DNA from: Oxalobacteraceae bacterium
GTDB taxonomy: Bacteria > Pseudomonadota > Gammaproteobacteria > Burkholderiales > Burkholderiaceae_D
Assembly: GCA_013284265.1 (NCBI GenBank)
Contig: JABTBR010000033.1
Coordinates: 1-64,000, forward strand
Direction of reading: 5' to 3'
Length of the DNA: 64,000 nucleotides
In this document: piece after piece, positions 43,158 to 50,190 of the stretch
Position numbering within the stretch: the stretch's first letter is position 1
Layout of the letters: the number at the start of each line of letters is the position of its first letter
Notes under the pieces: generated by a model
The model's input: the letters and a program-made list of their open reading frames with translations, nothing else
What the model was told of the DNA's origin: nothing
The model's database searches: none
Position numbers and translations under genes: made by a program

Positions 43158-44027
43158 ATGAAAACGCCCGTCGCTTCGACCTGGATCACCACACTGACCA
43201 CCGCTCTGGCTCCGGCCATCTGGGGTTCCACCTATATCGTCACCACCGAACTGCTGCCGCCGGGCCGTCCTTTCATCGCCGCGCTGCTGCGCACCCTGCC
43301 GGCCGGCCTGCTCCTGCTGCTGATGGTGCGGCGTCTGCCGCAGCGGGCCGAATGGGGCAAGCTGCTGGTGCTGTCGGCGCTGAACATCGGCTTCTTCCAG
43401 GCACTGTTGTTCGTCGCCGCCTACCGTCTGCCCGGCGGCCTGGCCGCCGTGGTCGGCGCGATCCAGCCCTTGCTGGTGATGGGACTGGCCTGGATGCTCG
43501 ATCAGCGCCGCCCCGCCAGCATGGCGGTATGGGCCGCGGTGGCCGGCGTGGCAGGCATGGCCGTGCTGCTGCTCTCGCCCGGCGCCGCCTGGGACGCGCT
43601 GGGCATCGCCGCCGCGCTGGCCGGCGCCGTCTGCATGTCGCTTGGGAACTTCCTCACGCGCCGCTGGCGCATCGATCTGCCGGTGCTGGCCCTGACCGGA
43701 TGGCAGTTGCTGCTCGGTGGCCTGATGTTGGCGCCGGTGGCCCTGCTGTTCGATCCCGCGCTGCCCGCCCTGAGCGGCACGCAGCTGCTGGGTTATGCCT
43801 ACCTGTCGCTGGCCGGCGCGCTGCTGGCCTACGCACTGTGGTTCCGGGGGATCGCGCGGCTGTCGCCGGTGGCGGTGTCCTCGCTTGGCCTGCTCAGCCC
43901 CCTGGTCGCCGTGCTGCTGGGCTGGGCCTTGCTGGGGCAGGCCATGAGCGGCCTGTCGATGGTCGGGCTGGTGACGGTGCTGGCCAGCATACTCGCGGTG
44001 CAATGGGCTAGTACCCGGGTCGTTTGA
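43158..44027 (+). CDS. EamA-family (DMT) exporter
   Basis: 289 aa with ten hydrophobic segments arranged as two EamA repeats. Typical pieces are PAIWGSTYIVTTELLPPGRP near the start and YLSLAGALLAYALWFRGIARL with the final repeat SSLGLLSPLVAVLLGWALLG. It exports metabolites or drugs across the inner membrane. No Shine-Dalgarno sequence is visible ahead of the ATG: that space is taken by the second operator. Controlled by the divergent MarR protein. Confidence 0.9.
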   Translation: MKTPVASTWITTLTTALAPAIWGSTYIVTTELLPPGRPFIAALLRTLPAGLLLLLMVRRLPQRAEWGKLLVLSALNIGFFQALLFVAAYRLPGGLAAVVGAIQPLLVMGLAWMLDQRRPASMAVWAAVAGVAGMAVLLLSPGAAWDALGIAAALAGAVCMSLGNFLTRRWRIDLPVLALTGWQLLLGGLMLAPVALLFDPALPALSGTQLLGYAYLSLAGALLAYALWFRGIARLSPVAVSSLGLLSPLVAVLLGWALLGQAMSGLSMVGLVTVLASILAVQWASTRVV

Positions 44028-44058
44028 TTATTAACCTAAGCACGCCGCAGCGCTGTTA

Positions 44059-44185
44059 GAACCCACGGCAAAGAGCCGGGGTCTGACCTTAGGGTCCGGA
44101 GAGGGGCTATGCCCCGCCTGTCCCGATGGGACAGGCCCCCTGAGGTACGCCGTGGGTTTCAGGCAGCTGCCGCCGGCCCGCCACC
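44059..44185. repeat. Palindromic repeat A, copy 9 (internally inverted)
   Basis: The left end (ACCCACGGCAAAGAGCCGG) is that of forward copies. From about 44090 the central module runs in the opposite direction: GGGTCCGGAGAGGGGC, then GCCTGTCCC-GAT-GGGACAGGC. The right end is again GCCGTGGGTTT. The outer flank CTGCCGCCGGCCCGC lies at 44168. Copy 9 is thus a hybrid of the two orientations. Confidence 0.8.
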
Positions 44186-44220
44186 GCGCTTTTCTAAAAT
44201 ATCCAAACCAAAGGAGCATC

Positions 44221-44838
44221 ATGCAACAGCACATCAAGCAACTGATCGAATCGCGCATCTCGGCCAACTACTTCGACACCACCCGTCCGCTGTCGGACGC
44301 CGACATCGCCGAACTGGTGCGCCTGGCCACGCTGGCGCCGACGGCCTATAACTTCCAGAACTGGAAATTCATCGCCGTGCGCAGCCCGCAGGCGAAGGCG
44401 CGTCTGAAAGCTGTCTCGTATAAGCAGCAGAAGGTGGAAGACGCGCCGGTCACCTTTATCATCGTCGGCACGCTGGCAGCGCATGAAGGCCTGCCGCAAG
44501 CGCTCAAGCCATCTGTTGACGCGGGCATCATGTCGCAGAAGGTGGCCGATGGCCTGGTCACCATGGCGGTCAATTCCCACCCCGGCAATCCGCAACTGCA
44601 ACGCGACGAAGCGCTGCGTTCAGGCTCGCTGGCGGCGATGACGCTGATGCTGGCGGCCGAAGGCATGGGCTGGAACAGCAGCGCACTGTCCGGCTTCGAT
44701 CCGGCTGGCGTGGCGCGTGAATTCAAGCTGGGCGAGAACGACGTGCCGGTGATGCTGGTCACGGTAGGCTTTGCGGCGCCGGGCAACTGGCCGCAAAAGC
44801 CGCGCCGTCCAGTGCAGGAAGTGATGGAGTTCGCCTGA
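44221..44838 (+). CDS. Nitroreductase-family protein
   Basis: 205 aa, an FMN-dependent oxidoreductase fold. The N-terminal ISANYFDTTRPLSDADIAEL and LATLAPTAYNFQNWKFIAVR hold the FMN phosphate contacts, and the Gly-rich segment AAEGMGWNSSALSGFDP is near the flavin ring. AAAGGAGC precedes the ATG. The closest named relatives include malonic semialdehyde reductase and quinone/nitro reductases, so the substrate is left open. It stands alone. Confidence 0.9.
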   Translation: MQQHIKQLIESRISANYFDTTRPLSDADIAELVRLATLAPTAYNFQNWKFIAVRSPQAKARLKAVSYKQQKVEDAPVTFIIVGTLAAHEGLPQALKPSVDAGIMSQKVADGLVTMAVNSHPGNPQLQRDEALRSGSLAAMTLMLAAEGMGWNSSALSGFDPAGVAREFKLGENDVPVMLVTVGFAAPGNWPQKPRRPVQEVMEFA

Positions 44839-44871
44839 ACCGCGTGATGGATTGCTTAACGGCGGCTTAAA

Positions 44872-44905
44872 CTGTCATGTCGCTGTCACGTTGATTGGTT
44901 ATGAT
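44872..44905 (+). promoter_or_regulatory. Pho box and -10 element
   Basis: CTGTCAT (44872-44878) and CTGTCAC (44883-44889) are direct repeats with an 11-bp period, matching the PhoB consensus (CTGTCAT-N4-CTGTCAT) with one difference. TATGAT (44900-44905) lies 10 bp beyond, the usual place for a -10 in PhoB-activated promoters that lack a -35. It faces the phosphatase gene at 45003. Confidence 0.88.
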
Positions 44906-45002
44906 GTCGGGTGCCGTCAGGCTGGCGAGAAAGTGTGTCGCCTCTGCCGATGGCCCCGGACCGCGCTGGCGGTGCCGCTAACCTGATGCAGAGTGCACTT
45001 AC

Positions 45003-46673
45003 ATGACAAAGAATTCTTCGGTTTCCCTGAGCGCGCTGCGCGCTTTCCTGCTGGCCTCCTGCGTGACGCCCTGCGCGGTGGACGCGGCGCCTGCCGCTGC
45101 CGCCGCGGTTCAACCCAAGCTGGTGCTGGTGATGGTGGTCGACGGCCTGCCCAACGAGCAGCTGCTGCGCTACCGCGACCAGTTCGGCCAAGGCGGTTTC
45201 CGCCGCCTGCTGGAGCAGGGCGCCTGGTACAGCAATGCGCATCAGGCCCACGGCATCACCGTGACCGCGATCGGCCATTCGGCCGTGCTGACCGGCGCCT
45301 ATCCTTACCAGCATGGCGTAGTGGGGAATAACTGGCTCGATCCGGTCACGCGCAAATCGGTCTACTGTACCGAGGATACCAATTACACATACATCGGCGA
45401 GCGCACCGAGGCCAGCGACGGCACCGCGCCAACGCTGCTGCGCGTCGACACCCTGGGCGACCAGCTGCGCTACGCCAGCGGCAACCAGTCCAAGGTGGTG
45501 GCGGTGTCGGGCAAGGATCGCGGCGCGATTCTGCTGGCCGGCAAGACCGGCACGGCCTATATGTATATGGACCAGAGCGGCAATTTCGCCAGCAGCAGCT
45601 ATTACATGAAGGCCCATCCGGAGTGGGTGCAGCGTTATCAGGCCACCCGTCCGCAGGACCGCTACTACGGCAAGTCGTGGACACCGCTGCTGGCCGATTC
45701 GGCCTATGCAAAGGATGCCGCAGAGCTGCCCACTGGCAGCGGCGCGCCGCGCGCGACCTTCCCATTCAACTACTACAGCGACAGCGGCAAGCTCGATGCC
45801 GAATATTATGGCCGCCTGAAAAGCGGGCCGTATCTGGATCAGCTGACGCTGGACTTCGCGCGCGCCGCCGTCGAGGGCGAGAACCTGGGCGCGAACGCTT
45901 CCGGCGTGCCCGACGTGCTGGGCGTGAGCCTGTCGGCGCATGATTATGTGAACCACGCCTACGGCCCCGAGAGCAGGATGTCGCACGACCATCTGCAGCG
46001 CCTGGACCGCATGCTGGCCAACTTCTTCAGCTATCTGGACAAGCGTATCGGCATGGATAACGTGGTGGTGGTGCTGACCGCCGACCATGGTTTCGCCAAC
46101 ACGGCCGAATTCTCGCAGGCCCAGCATCTGGACGCCCAGCGCATCGATTCGAAAAAGCTGATGGCCGCGCTGGATCAGCACCTGAGCGACAAATTCAAGG
46201 TCGGCAAGCTGATCGCCGGTTCGCTGATGCCCAATGTGCAGCTGGACTATGCGCTGATCGAGCAGAACGGATTGAAGCGCGACGAGGTGGAAAACGCCGC
46301 CGCGCGTTACCTGCTGGGGCAGGGCGGCATCGCCCAGGTGTACACGCGCAGCCAGCTGGAAGCGGGCAATGTGCCGCACACCCGCATGAGTACCCTGATG
46401 CAGCGCGCCTGGCACCGCCAGATCTCGGGCGACCTGATGCTGGTTACCCGTCCTTACTGGTATTTCGGCAGCGGCAGCGGCACCACCCACGGCTCGCCGT
46501 ATGCCTATGACACCAACGTCCCGCTGGTACTGATGGGATCACGCTGGATCAAGCCCGGCGCCCAGGGCCAGTATGCCGAAGTGGTGGACATCGCTCCGAC
46601 CCTGGCCCATCTGCTGCGCGTGCGCCCACCGGCCGCCGCCGAAGGCCGCGTGCTGCAGGAGGCGCTGCGTTAG
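45003..46673 (+). CDS. PafA-like alkaline phosphatase / phosphodiesterase
   Basis: A 556-aa secreted enzyme of the alkaline phosphatase superfamily, type I phosphodiesterase branch. The signal peptide ends near residue 29 (CAVDAAPA). The first metal site is VMVVDGLPNEQLLRY. The nucleophile is a Thr in HGITVTAIGHSAVLTGAYPY. Further metal ligands are in SLSAHDYVNHAYGP and LTADHGFANTAEF, and a final His in GTTHGSPYAYDTNVPL. The layout matches PafA, a calcium-dependent phosphomonoesterase. A Pho box upstream implies induction by phosphate starvation. Confidence 0.91.
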   Translation: MTKNSSVSLSALRAFLLASCVTPCAVDAAPAAAAAVQPKLVLVMVVDGLPNEQLLRYRDQFGQGGFRRLLEQGAWYSNAHQAHGITVTAIGHSAVLTGAYPYQHGVVGNNWLDPVTRKSVYCTEDTNYTYIGERTEASDGTAPTLLRVDTLGDQLRYASGNQSKVVAVSGKDRGAILLAGKTGTAYMYMDQSGNFASSSYYMKAHPEWVQRYQATRPQDRYYGKSWTPLLADSAYAKDAAELPTGSGAPRATFPFNYYSDSGKLDAEYYGRLKSGPYLDQLTLDFARAAVEGENLGANASGVPDVLGVSLSAHDYVNHAYGPESRMSHDHLQRLDRMLANFFSYLDKRIGMDNVVVVLTADHGFANTAEFSQAQHLDAQRIDSKKLMAALDQHLSDKFKVGKLIAGSLMPNVQLDYALIEQNGLKRDEVENAAARYLLGQGGIAQVYTRSQLEAGNVPHTRMSTLMQRAWHRQISGDLMLVTRPYWYFGSGSGTTHGSPYAYDTNVPLVLMGSRWIKPGAQGQYAEVVDIAPTLAHLLRVRPPAAAEGRVLQEALR

Positions 46674-46676
46674 GAG

Positions 46677-47027
46677 TCAGGATTCCGGATCGAGGGCAGC
46701 CTGCAGGCGCGCCATGGCGTCCGCAGTCACCTCGGGCGTCACGCTCTCAACATACCTGGCGTGACGCGCCTGATAATCGAGAAATCGGGCTTGGCTGATG
46801 ATCGCCACGCCCTGGGTTTTGCTTCCAGACCCCATGAGAGAAGTCGCCCACCCTCGTACTCGGTCGAAGTTTCCGCCTTGGGTGATTGGCGCCAGCAGCG
46901 CGCGTCCTTGCCGGTTCGATTCCGCGTTGGACAGTACCAAGGCAGGCCGACTACCGTGCATTTCCGTTCCCAGCGTTGGATCCAGCGTCAGCAGAAGAAT
47001 GTCTCCCTGACGTGGGCTGCGCTTCAT
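46677..47027 (-). CDS. MazF/ChpB-type endoribonuclease toxin
   Basis: 116 aa, an mRNA interferase of the PemK/MazF fold; the length equals E. coli ChpB. Conserved elements are RQGDILLLTLDPTLGTEMHG, the RPALVLSN strand, QGRALLAPIT and GVAIISQARFLDY. The ATG at 47027 overlaps the antitoxin stop codon by three bases (ATGA), the usual antitoxin-then-toxin coupling. An upstream ATG inside the antitoxin gene would add an unrelated N-terminus. It ends three bases after the phosphatase stop on the opposite strand. Confidence 0.91.
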   Translation of the reverse strand: MKRSPRQGDILLLTLDPTLGTEMHGSRPALVLSNAESNRQGRALLAPITQGGNFDRVRGWATSLMGSGSKTQGVAIISQARFLDYQARHARYVESVTPEVTADAMARLQAALDPES

Positions 47028-47281
47028 CCGAGTTCCTTGCCCACCGCTGGCATGGACTCCCATTCCTGTAAATCTGGCGGCATAGGTGCCACAGGGTTGC
47101 ATTGGGCATTCAACTCCGCAGCGGTGAAGCGACTGCGCTTGGCGCGGATGAACAGGCCCTCTGGTGTCACCTGCAATGACACCGTCTGGCCAACACTAAA
47201 GCCCATTTCACGCAAAATGGGCTGCGGCAGATTGAGGCCGATCGAATTGCCTTGGCGGCGGATAGTTGCTTCGATTTCCAT
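47024..47281 (-). CDS. MazE/ChpS-type antitoxin
   Basis: 85 aa with an AbrB/MazE-type swapped-hairpin DNA-binding N-terminus (ATIRRQGNSIGLNLPQPILR, then GFSVGQTVSLQVTPEGLFIR). The C-terminus is acidic and proline-rich and would occupy the toxin. ATG 47281 is chosen, with GGGGGAA just upstream; an ATG five codons earlier is possible. The pair should repress its own promoter in the gap to 47397. Confidence 0.88.
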   Translation of the reverse strand: MEIEATIRRQGNSIGLNLPQPILREMGFSVGQTVSLQVTPEGLFIRAKRSRFTAAELNAQCNPVAPMPPDLQEWESMPAVGKELG

Positions 47282-47396
47282 GAGTTCCCCCATCAAAGTC
47301 AGGTGACGTGGTTCATCATAGGCCGCCGTATTGCGAGCGTCAAACGGCGTATTTCCAATCTCCCGATTGCTTGCGTTAAGTCAACTTTTTACCGGT

Positions 47397-48632
47397 TCAA
47401 GCCTTCAAACCGAAGGGATCGTCAATGCTGTGCGCGGGCTGGGTGAACCAGCGCGGGCCGGTTTCGCTCATGTAGAAGTGGTCTTCGTGGCGGATGCCGA
47501 ATTCGCCGGGGATGCAGATCATCGGCTCGTTCGAGAAGCACATGCCCACCGCCAGCGGCGTGCTGTCGCCGCCGACCAGATAAGGCCATTCATGGATGTC
47601 CAGGCCGATGCCGTGGCCGGTGCGGTGCGGCAGGCCGGGCAGCTTGTAGCCGGGGCCATAGCCGTCCGCTTCCAGCGAACGGCGCGCGGCACGGTCGACT
47701 TCCTCGCAGGGTACGCCCAGTTGGGCGGCGGCGAAGGCGGCCGCCTGGGCGGCTTTTTCGCTGTTCCACACCGTGCGCTGGCGCTCGGTCGCTTCGCCGA
47801 ACACATAGCTGCGGGTGATGTCGGAGATGTAGTTGTTCACCTTGCAGCCGGTATCGATCAGCACCATGTCGCCGCGTTTCAGAGTCTGCACATAGCTGAC
47901 GCCATGCGGATAGGCGGTGGCTTCGCCGAACAGCACGATGCAGAAGTAGGAGCCCGGTGCGCCAACCTTGCGGTGGGCGCGGGCGATGAACTCTTCCACT
48001 TCCACAGTGGTGATCCCTTCGCGCAGGATGCTGGCGGTGGCGATATGCACGGCCATGGTCATGTCCTTGGCACGCTGCATCAGGGCGATTTCGGCGGCCG
48101 ATTTTCGGGCGCGGCAGAAGGCGGTCACGCTGCGCGCATTCTCCAGCGCGAAACCGGCGGCCTGCGCGCGTATCCCGTCGGCGATGAAGAAGGCGGCGCT
48201 TTCGCAGATGCCGACGCGCGGCGGCCGCGCGGTGTTCGCGCCGATGCCCATGCGGCCCAGCACCTCGACAAACAGGCGGTAGGGATTCTCGTGCTCGTGC
48301 CAGCCGTTGACCCGGCCTTCGATCACCATGAAGTCCAGCAGCGTGCTCTCTTCAAACGCCGGTGCGATGTATTCGAGCGCGCCGTTGGCCGGCAGGATGG
48401 CGCCGACCATGCGTTCGCTGGCATACCATTTGGTGCCCGTGAAGTAGGTCAGGTTGCTGCCCGCATTGATATAGATCGCCGCGATGCCTTGCGCGCGCAT
48501 GAAGGTCTGTGCCTTGTCGATGCGCTTCTGGTATTCGGCTTTGGTGATGGGAACCGCGCCTGCGGTCATGTCCGAAAGAGTGGCCAAGGCCTGCTCGAAG
48601 GTGCTGCCGCCGATGCTAACGCCGTTTTGCAT
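47397..48632 (-). CDS. M24-family metallopeptidase (Xaa-Pro aminopeptidase-like)
   Basis: 411 aa. An N-terminal creatinase-like domain (about 1-175, YQKRIDKAQTFMRAQGI) precedes the pita-bread catalytic domain. The five metal ligands can be assigned: Asp in VLIDTGCKV, Asp in ISDITRSY, His in RTGHGIGLDIHEWP, Glu in FSNEPMI and Glu in RHEDHFYM. AGGAGAC precedes the ATG. No signal peptide. It cleaves a peptide or acts as a creatinase-like hydrolase; substrate not evident. Confidence 0.92.
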   Translation of the reverse strand: MQNGVSIGGSTFEQALATLSDMTAGAVPITKAEYQKRIDKAQTFMRAQGIAAIYINAGSNLTYFTGTKWYASERMVGAILPANGALEYIAPAFEESTLLDFMVIEGRVNGWHEHENPYRLFVEVLGRMGIGANTARPPRVGICESAAFFIADGIRAQAAGFALENARSVTAFCRARKSAAEIALMQRAKDMTMAVHIATASILREGITTVEVEEFIARAHRKVGAPGSYFCIVLFGEATAYPHGVSYVQTLKRGDMVLIDTGCKVNNYISDITRSYVFGEATERQRTVWNSEKAAQAAAFAAAQLGVPCEEVDRAARRSLEADGYGPGYKLPGLPHRTGHGIGLDIHEWPYLVGGDSTPLAVGMCFSNEPMICIPGEFGIRHEDHFYMSETGPRWFTQPAHSIDDPFGLKA

Positions 48633-48696
48633 TGTCTGTCTCCTGATGGGTTTCTGGACGGCGCAGGTCTGTGTGCCTGCGCAGCCGCAAATGATA

Positions 48697-49275
48697 TCAG
48701 TTTCGCATCGGCAGAGTGCCGGAAGCTGGCGGCGCCGCCCCGGGAACCGGCTGGGCGCCGGTGCTCAGGGTCTTGCCATCGGGCTGGGGCGTGAACAGAT
48801 CGGCCGGATAGGTGAACAGCCAGTCGGCATAGCGTGGTTTCTTGCGCAGGGCGGCATCGTTCTCGTCAAAATTGTCCTGCTTGAGCGGCTGCTTTTCCGA
48901 CAGCGGATGCACGCCGACGATGCGGCCCTGCTGGCGGATCAGGCCCCATTCGGCCTTGCCGGTGCTCGGGTCGAAATACAGCCGGCGCAGATGGCGGCGG
49001 GTGCCGGGAAAGCGCGGGTCCTTGAGCAGGTCTTCCAGCGTCAGCGGGTACTGGTTGACCGGGCCGGCGCCGGGCGCCGTGTAGTAGCTCGCGATGGCGT
49101 TGCGGAACTCGTGGCCGATGAACAGCAGCTCGCGTTCGCGCTCGCGCCTGGCCGAGGTCGCGTACAGCTCCGAGCCGATCACCAGTCCGACGCCCATGAA
49201 GGCGACCAGCATCAGCGTCCACAGATAGGCAAAGCCGGCGCTGCGATGCGGCCCGAAGCTTGTGCGCCGTGCCAT
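48697..49275 (-). CDS. Pseudopilin-like protein of the secretion operon
   Basis: 192 aa. The N-terminus has a basic leader and a single hydrophobic helix (AGFAYLWTLMLVAFMGVGLVIG) in the place of a prepilin helix, followed by a charged stretch (SARRERERELLFIGHEFR). Later parts (YPLTLEDLLKDPRFPG, LRRLYFDP) resemble minor pseudopilins that contact the assembled fibre. The usual Glu at position 5 of the mature helix is not obvious, as in GspK-type tip subunits. It is the last gene of the operon and starts one base past the end of the GspG gene. Confidence 0.75.
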   Translation of the reverse strand: MARRTSFGPHRSAGFAYLWTLMLVAFMGVGLVIGSELYATSARRERERELLFIGHEFRNAIASYYTAPGAGPVNQYPLTLEDLLKDPRFPGTRRHLRRLYFDPSTGKAEWGLIRQQGRIVGVHPLSEKQPLKQDNFDENDAALRKKPRYADWLFTYPADLFTPQPDGKTLSTGAQPVPGAAPPASGTLPMRN

Positions 49276-49276
49276 G

Positions 49277-49693
49277 TCAGAGCTGCCCGAATGGCACGCC
49301 ATCGCGGGTTTTTCCTTTGGCGCCGCTGCGGATGTCGGCCACGCCCGGTTTGTCGGCGTCGGGCGAGGGCAGCAGCTGCCAGGTGGTGGCCGATTCCGTC
49401 ACCGGGTCCATCGGCACCTTGCGGAAGTAGCGCTGGCTCACCAGGTCGGCCAGCGCAGGCGGATACTCGCCCTTGTCGGCATAGTATTTGTCGATCCCGG
49501 TGCGCAGCACCTGCAGGTTTTCCTTCAGCGCCACCTCTTTCGATTTTTCCACCGAACCAAAGTAGCGCGGCAGCGCGATCGTCAGCAGCAGCGAGATGAT
49601 CGCCAGCACCACCAGCAGTTCGATCAGCGTAAAGCCTGCGCCATGTCTGGGCGTGAAATAGGGGCGGGCGGGAATGTTCACAGTGCCTACCAT
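49277..49693 (-). CDS. GspG-like major pseudopilin
   Basis: 138 aa. The prepilin peptidase site is clear (RHGAG, then FTLIELLVVLAIISLLL), with Glu5 in place. The remaining globular part has the GspG pattern VALKENLQVLRTGIDKYYADK, PPALADLVSQRYFRKVPMDP. A calcium-loop-like C-terminus (GVADIRSGAKGKTRDG) follows. It overlaps the preceding pseudopilin gene by seven bases. Confidence 0.9.
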   Translation of the reverse strand: MVGTVNIPARPYFTPRHGAGFTLIELLVVLAIISLLLTIALPRYFGSVEKSKEVALKENLQVLRTGIDKYYADKGEYPPALADLVSQRYFRKVPMDPVTESATTWQLLPSPDADKPGVADIRSGAKGKTRDGVPFGQL

Positions 49694-50190
49694 TGTTTGA
49701 GTGGGATGCCGTTCAGCCCAAGCGTGGACGAACGGGAGGAAATGTCGAACACGTCCTCGCCCTCGGCCGGATTGTCCGGCGGAGAGGCGTAGCTGCGTTT
49801 GAACCAGCTGGCCGCCGCGCCGCTACCTGCATTGCCGGACTCCCTGGCGGCGAAGGGGTCGCGCGGCAGGCGCCGCAGGAAGTACATATTCTGCTTGCGC
49901 GGGCTGCGCTGGTCCGGCACGCCGTCGACCAGATCGTCCAGCTTCTTGGGATAGCCGGAGTCGCCCAGCGTGAGCTTGATGCGGCCCGCATCGGCGGCGC
50001 GCTTGTAGGCGTCGATCGCGCCGCGCACCTCTTCCAGCGCCAGCCGCAGCTGGCGCTCCTTGTCGCGCTGCAGCGCCACCTGCGCCATCGGCACGGCCAC
50101 CATGGCGAGCGTGCCCATGATGGCGAGCGTGATCATCAGCTCGATAAAGGTGAAGCCGCGCGCGCGGGCAAGGGCTGGGACCGCGTTCAT
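49687..50190 (-). CDS. GspG/GspH-like pseudopilin
   Basis: 167 aa with a class III leader and cleavage site RARG before FTFIELMITLAIMGTLA. After the helix comes RDKERQLRLALEEVRGAIDAYKRAADAG, then GYPKKLDDLVDGV and LRRLPRDPF, again GspG-like but longer. Two such genes in a row suggest one main subunit and one modified subunit. It overlaps the secretin gene by four bases (ATGA). Confidence 0.87.
   Translation of the reverse strand: MNAVPALARARGFTFIELMITLAIMGTLAMVAVPMAQVALQRDKERQLRLALEEVRGAIDAYKRAADAGRIKLTLGDSGYPKKLDDLVDGVPDQRSPRKQNMYFLRRLPRDPFAARESGNAGSGAAASWFKRSYASPPDNPAEGEDVFDISSRSSTLGLNGIPLKQW

Noticed and set aside
3..44185. CRISPR array
   Set aside because: The repeats are dispersed singly over 44 kb, are long palindromes and have no regular spacers. 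No cas gene is present.
46761..47306. Plus-strand frame opposite the toxin-antitoxin pair
   Set aside because: Both minus-strand proteins match MazF/MazE motifs and overlap in the usual coupled way. The plus frame does not resemble a protein.
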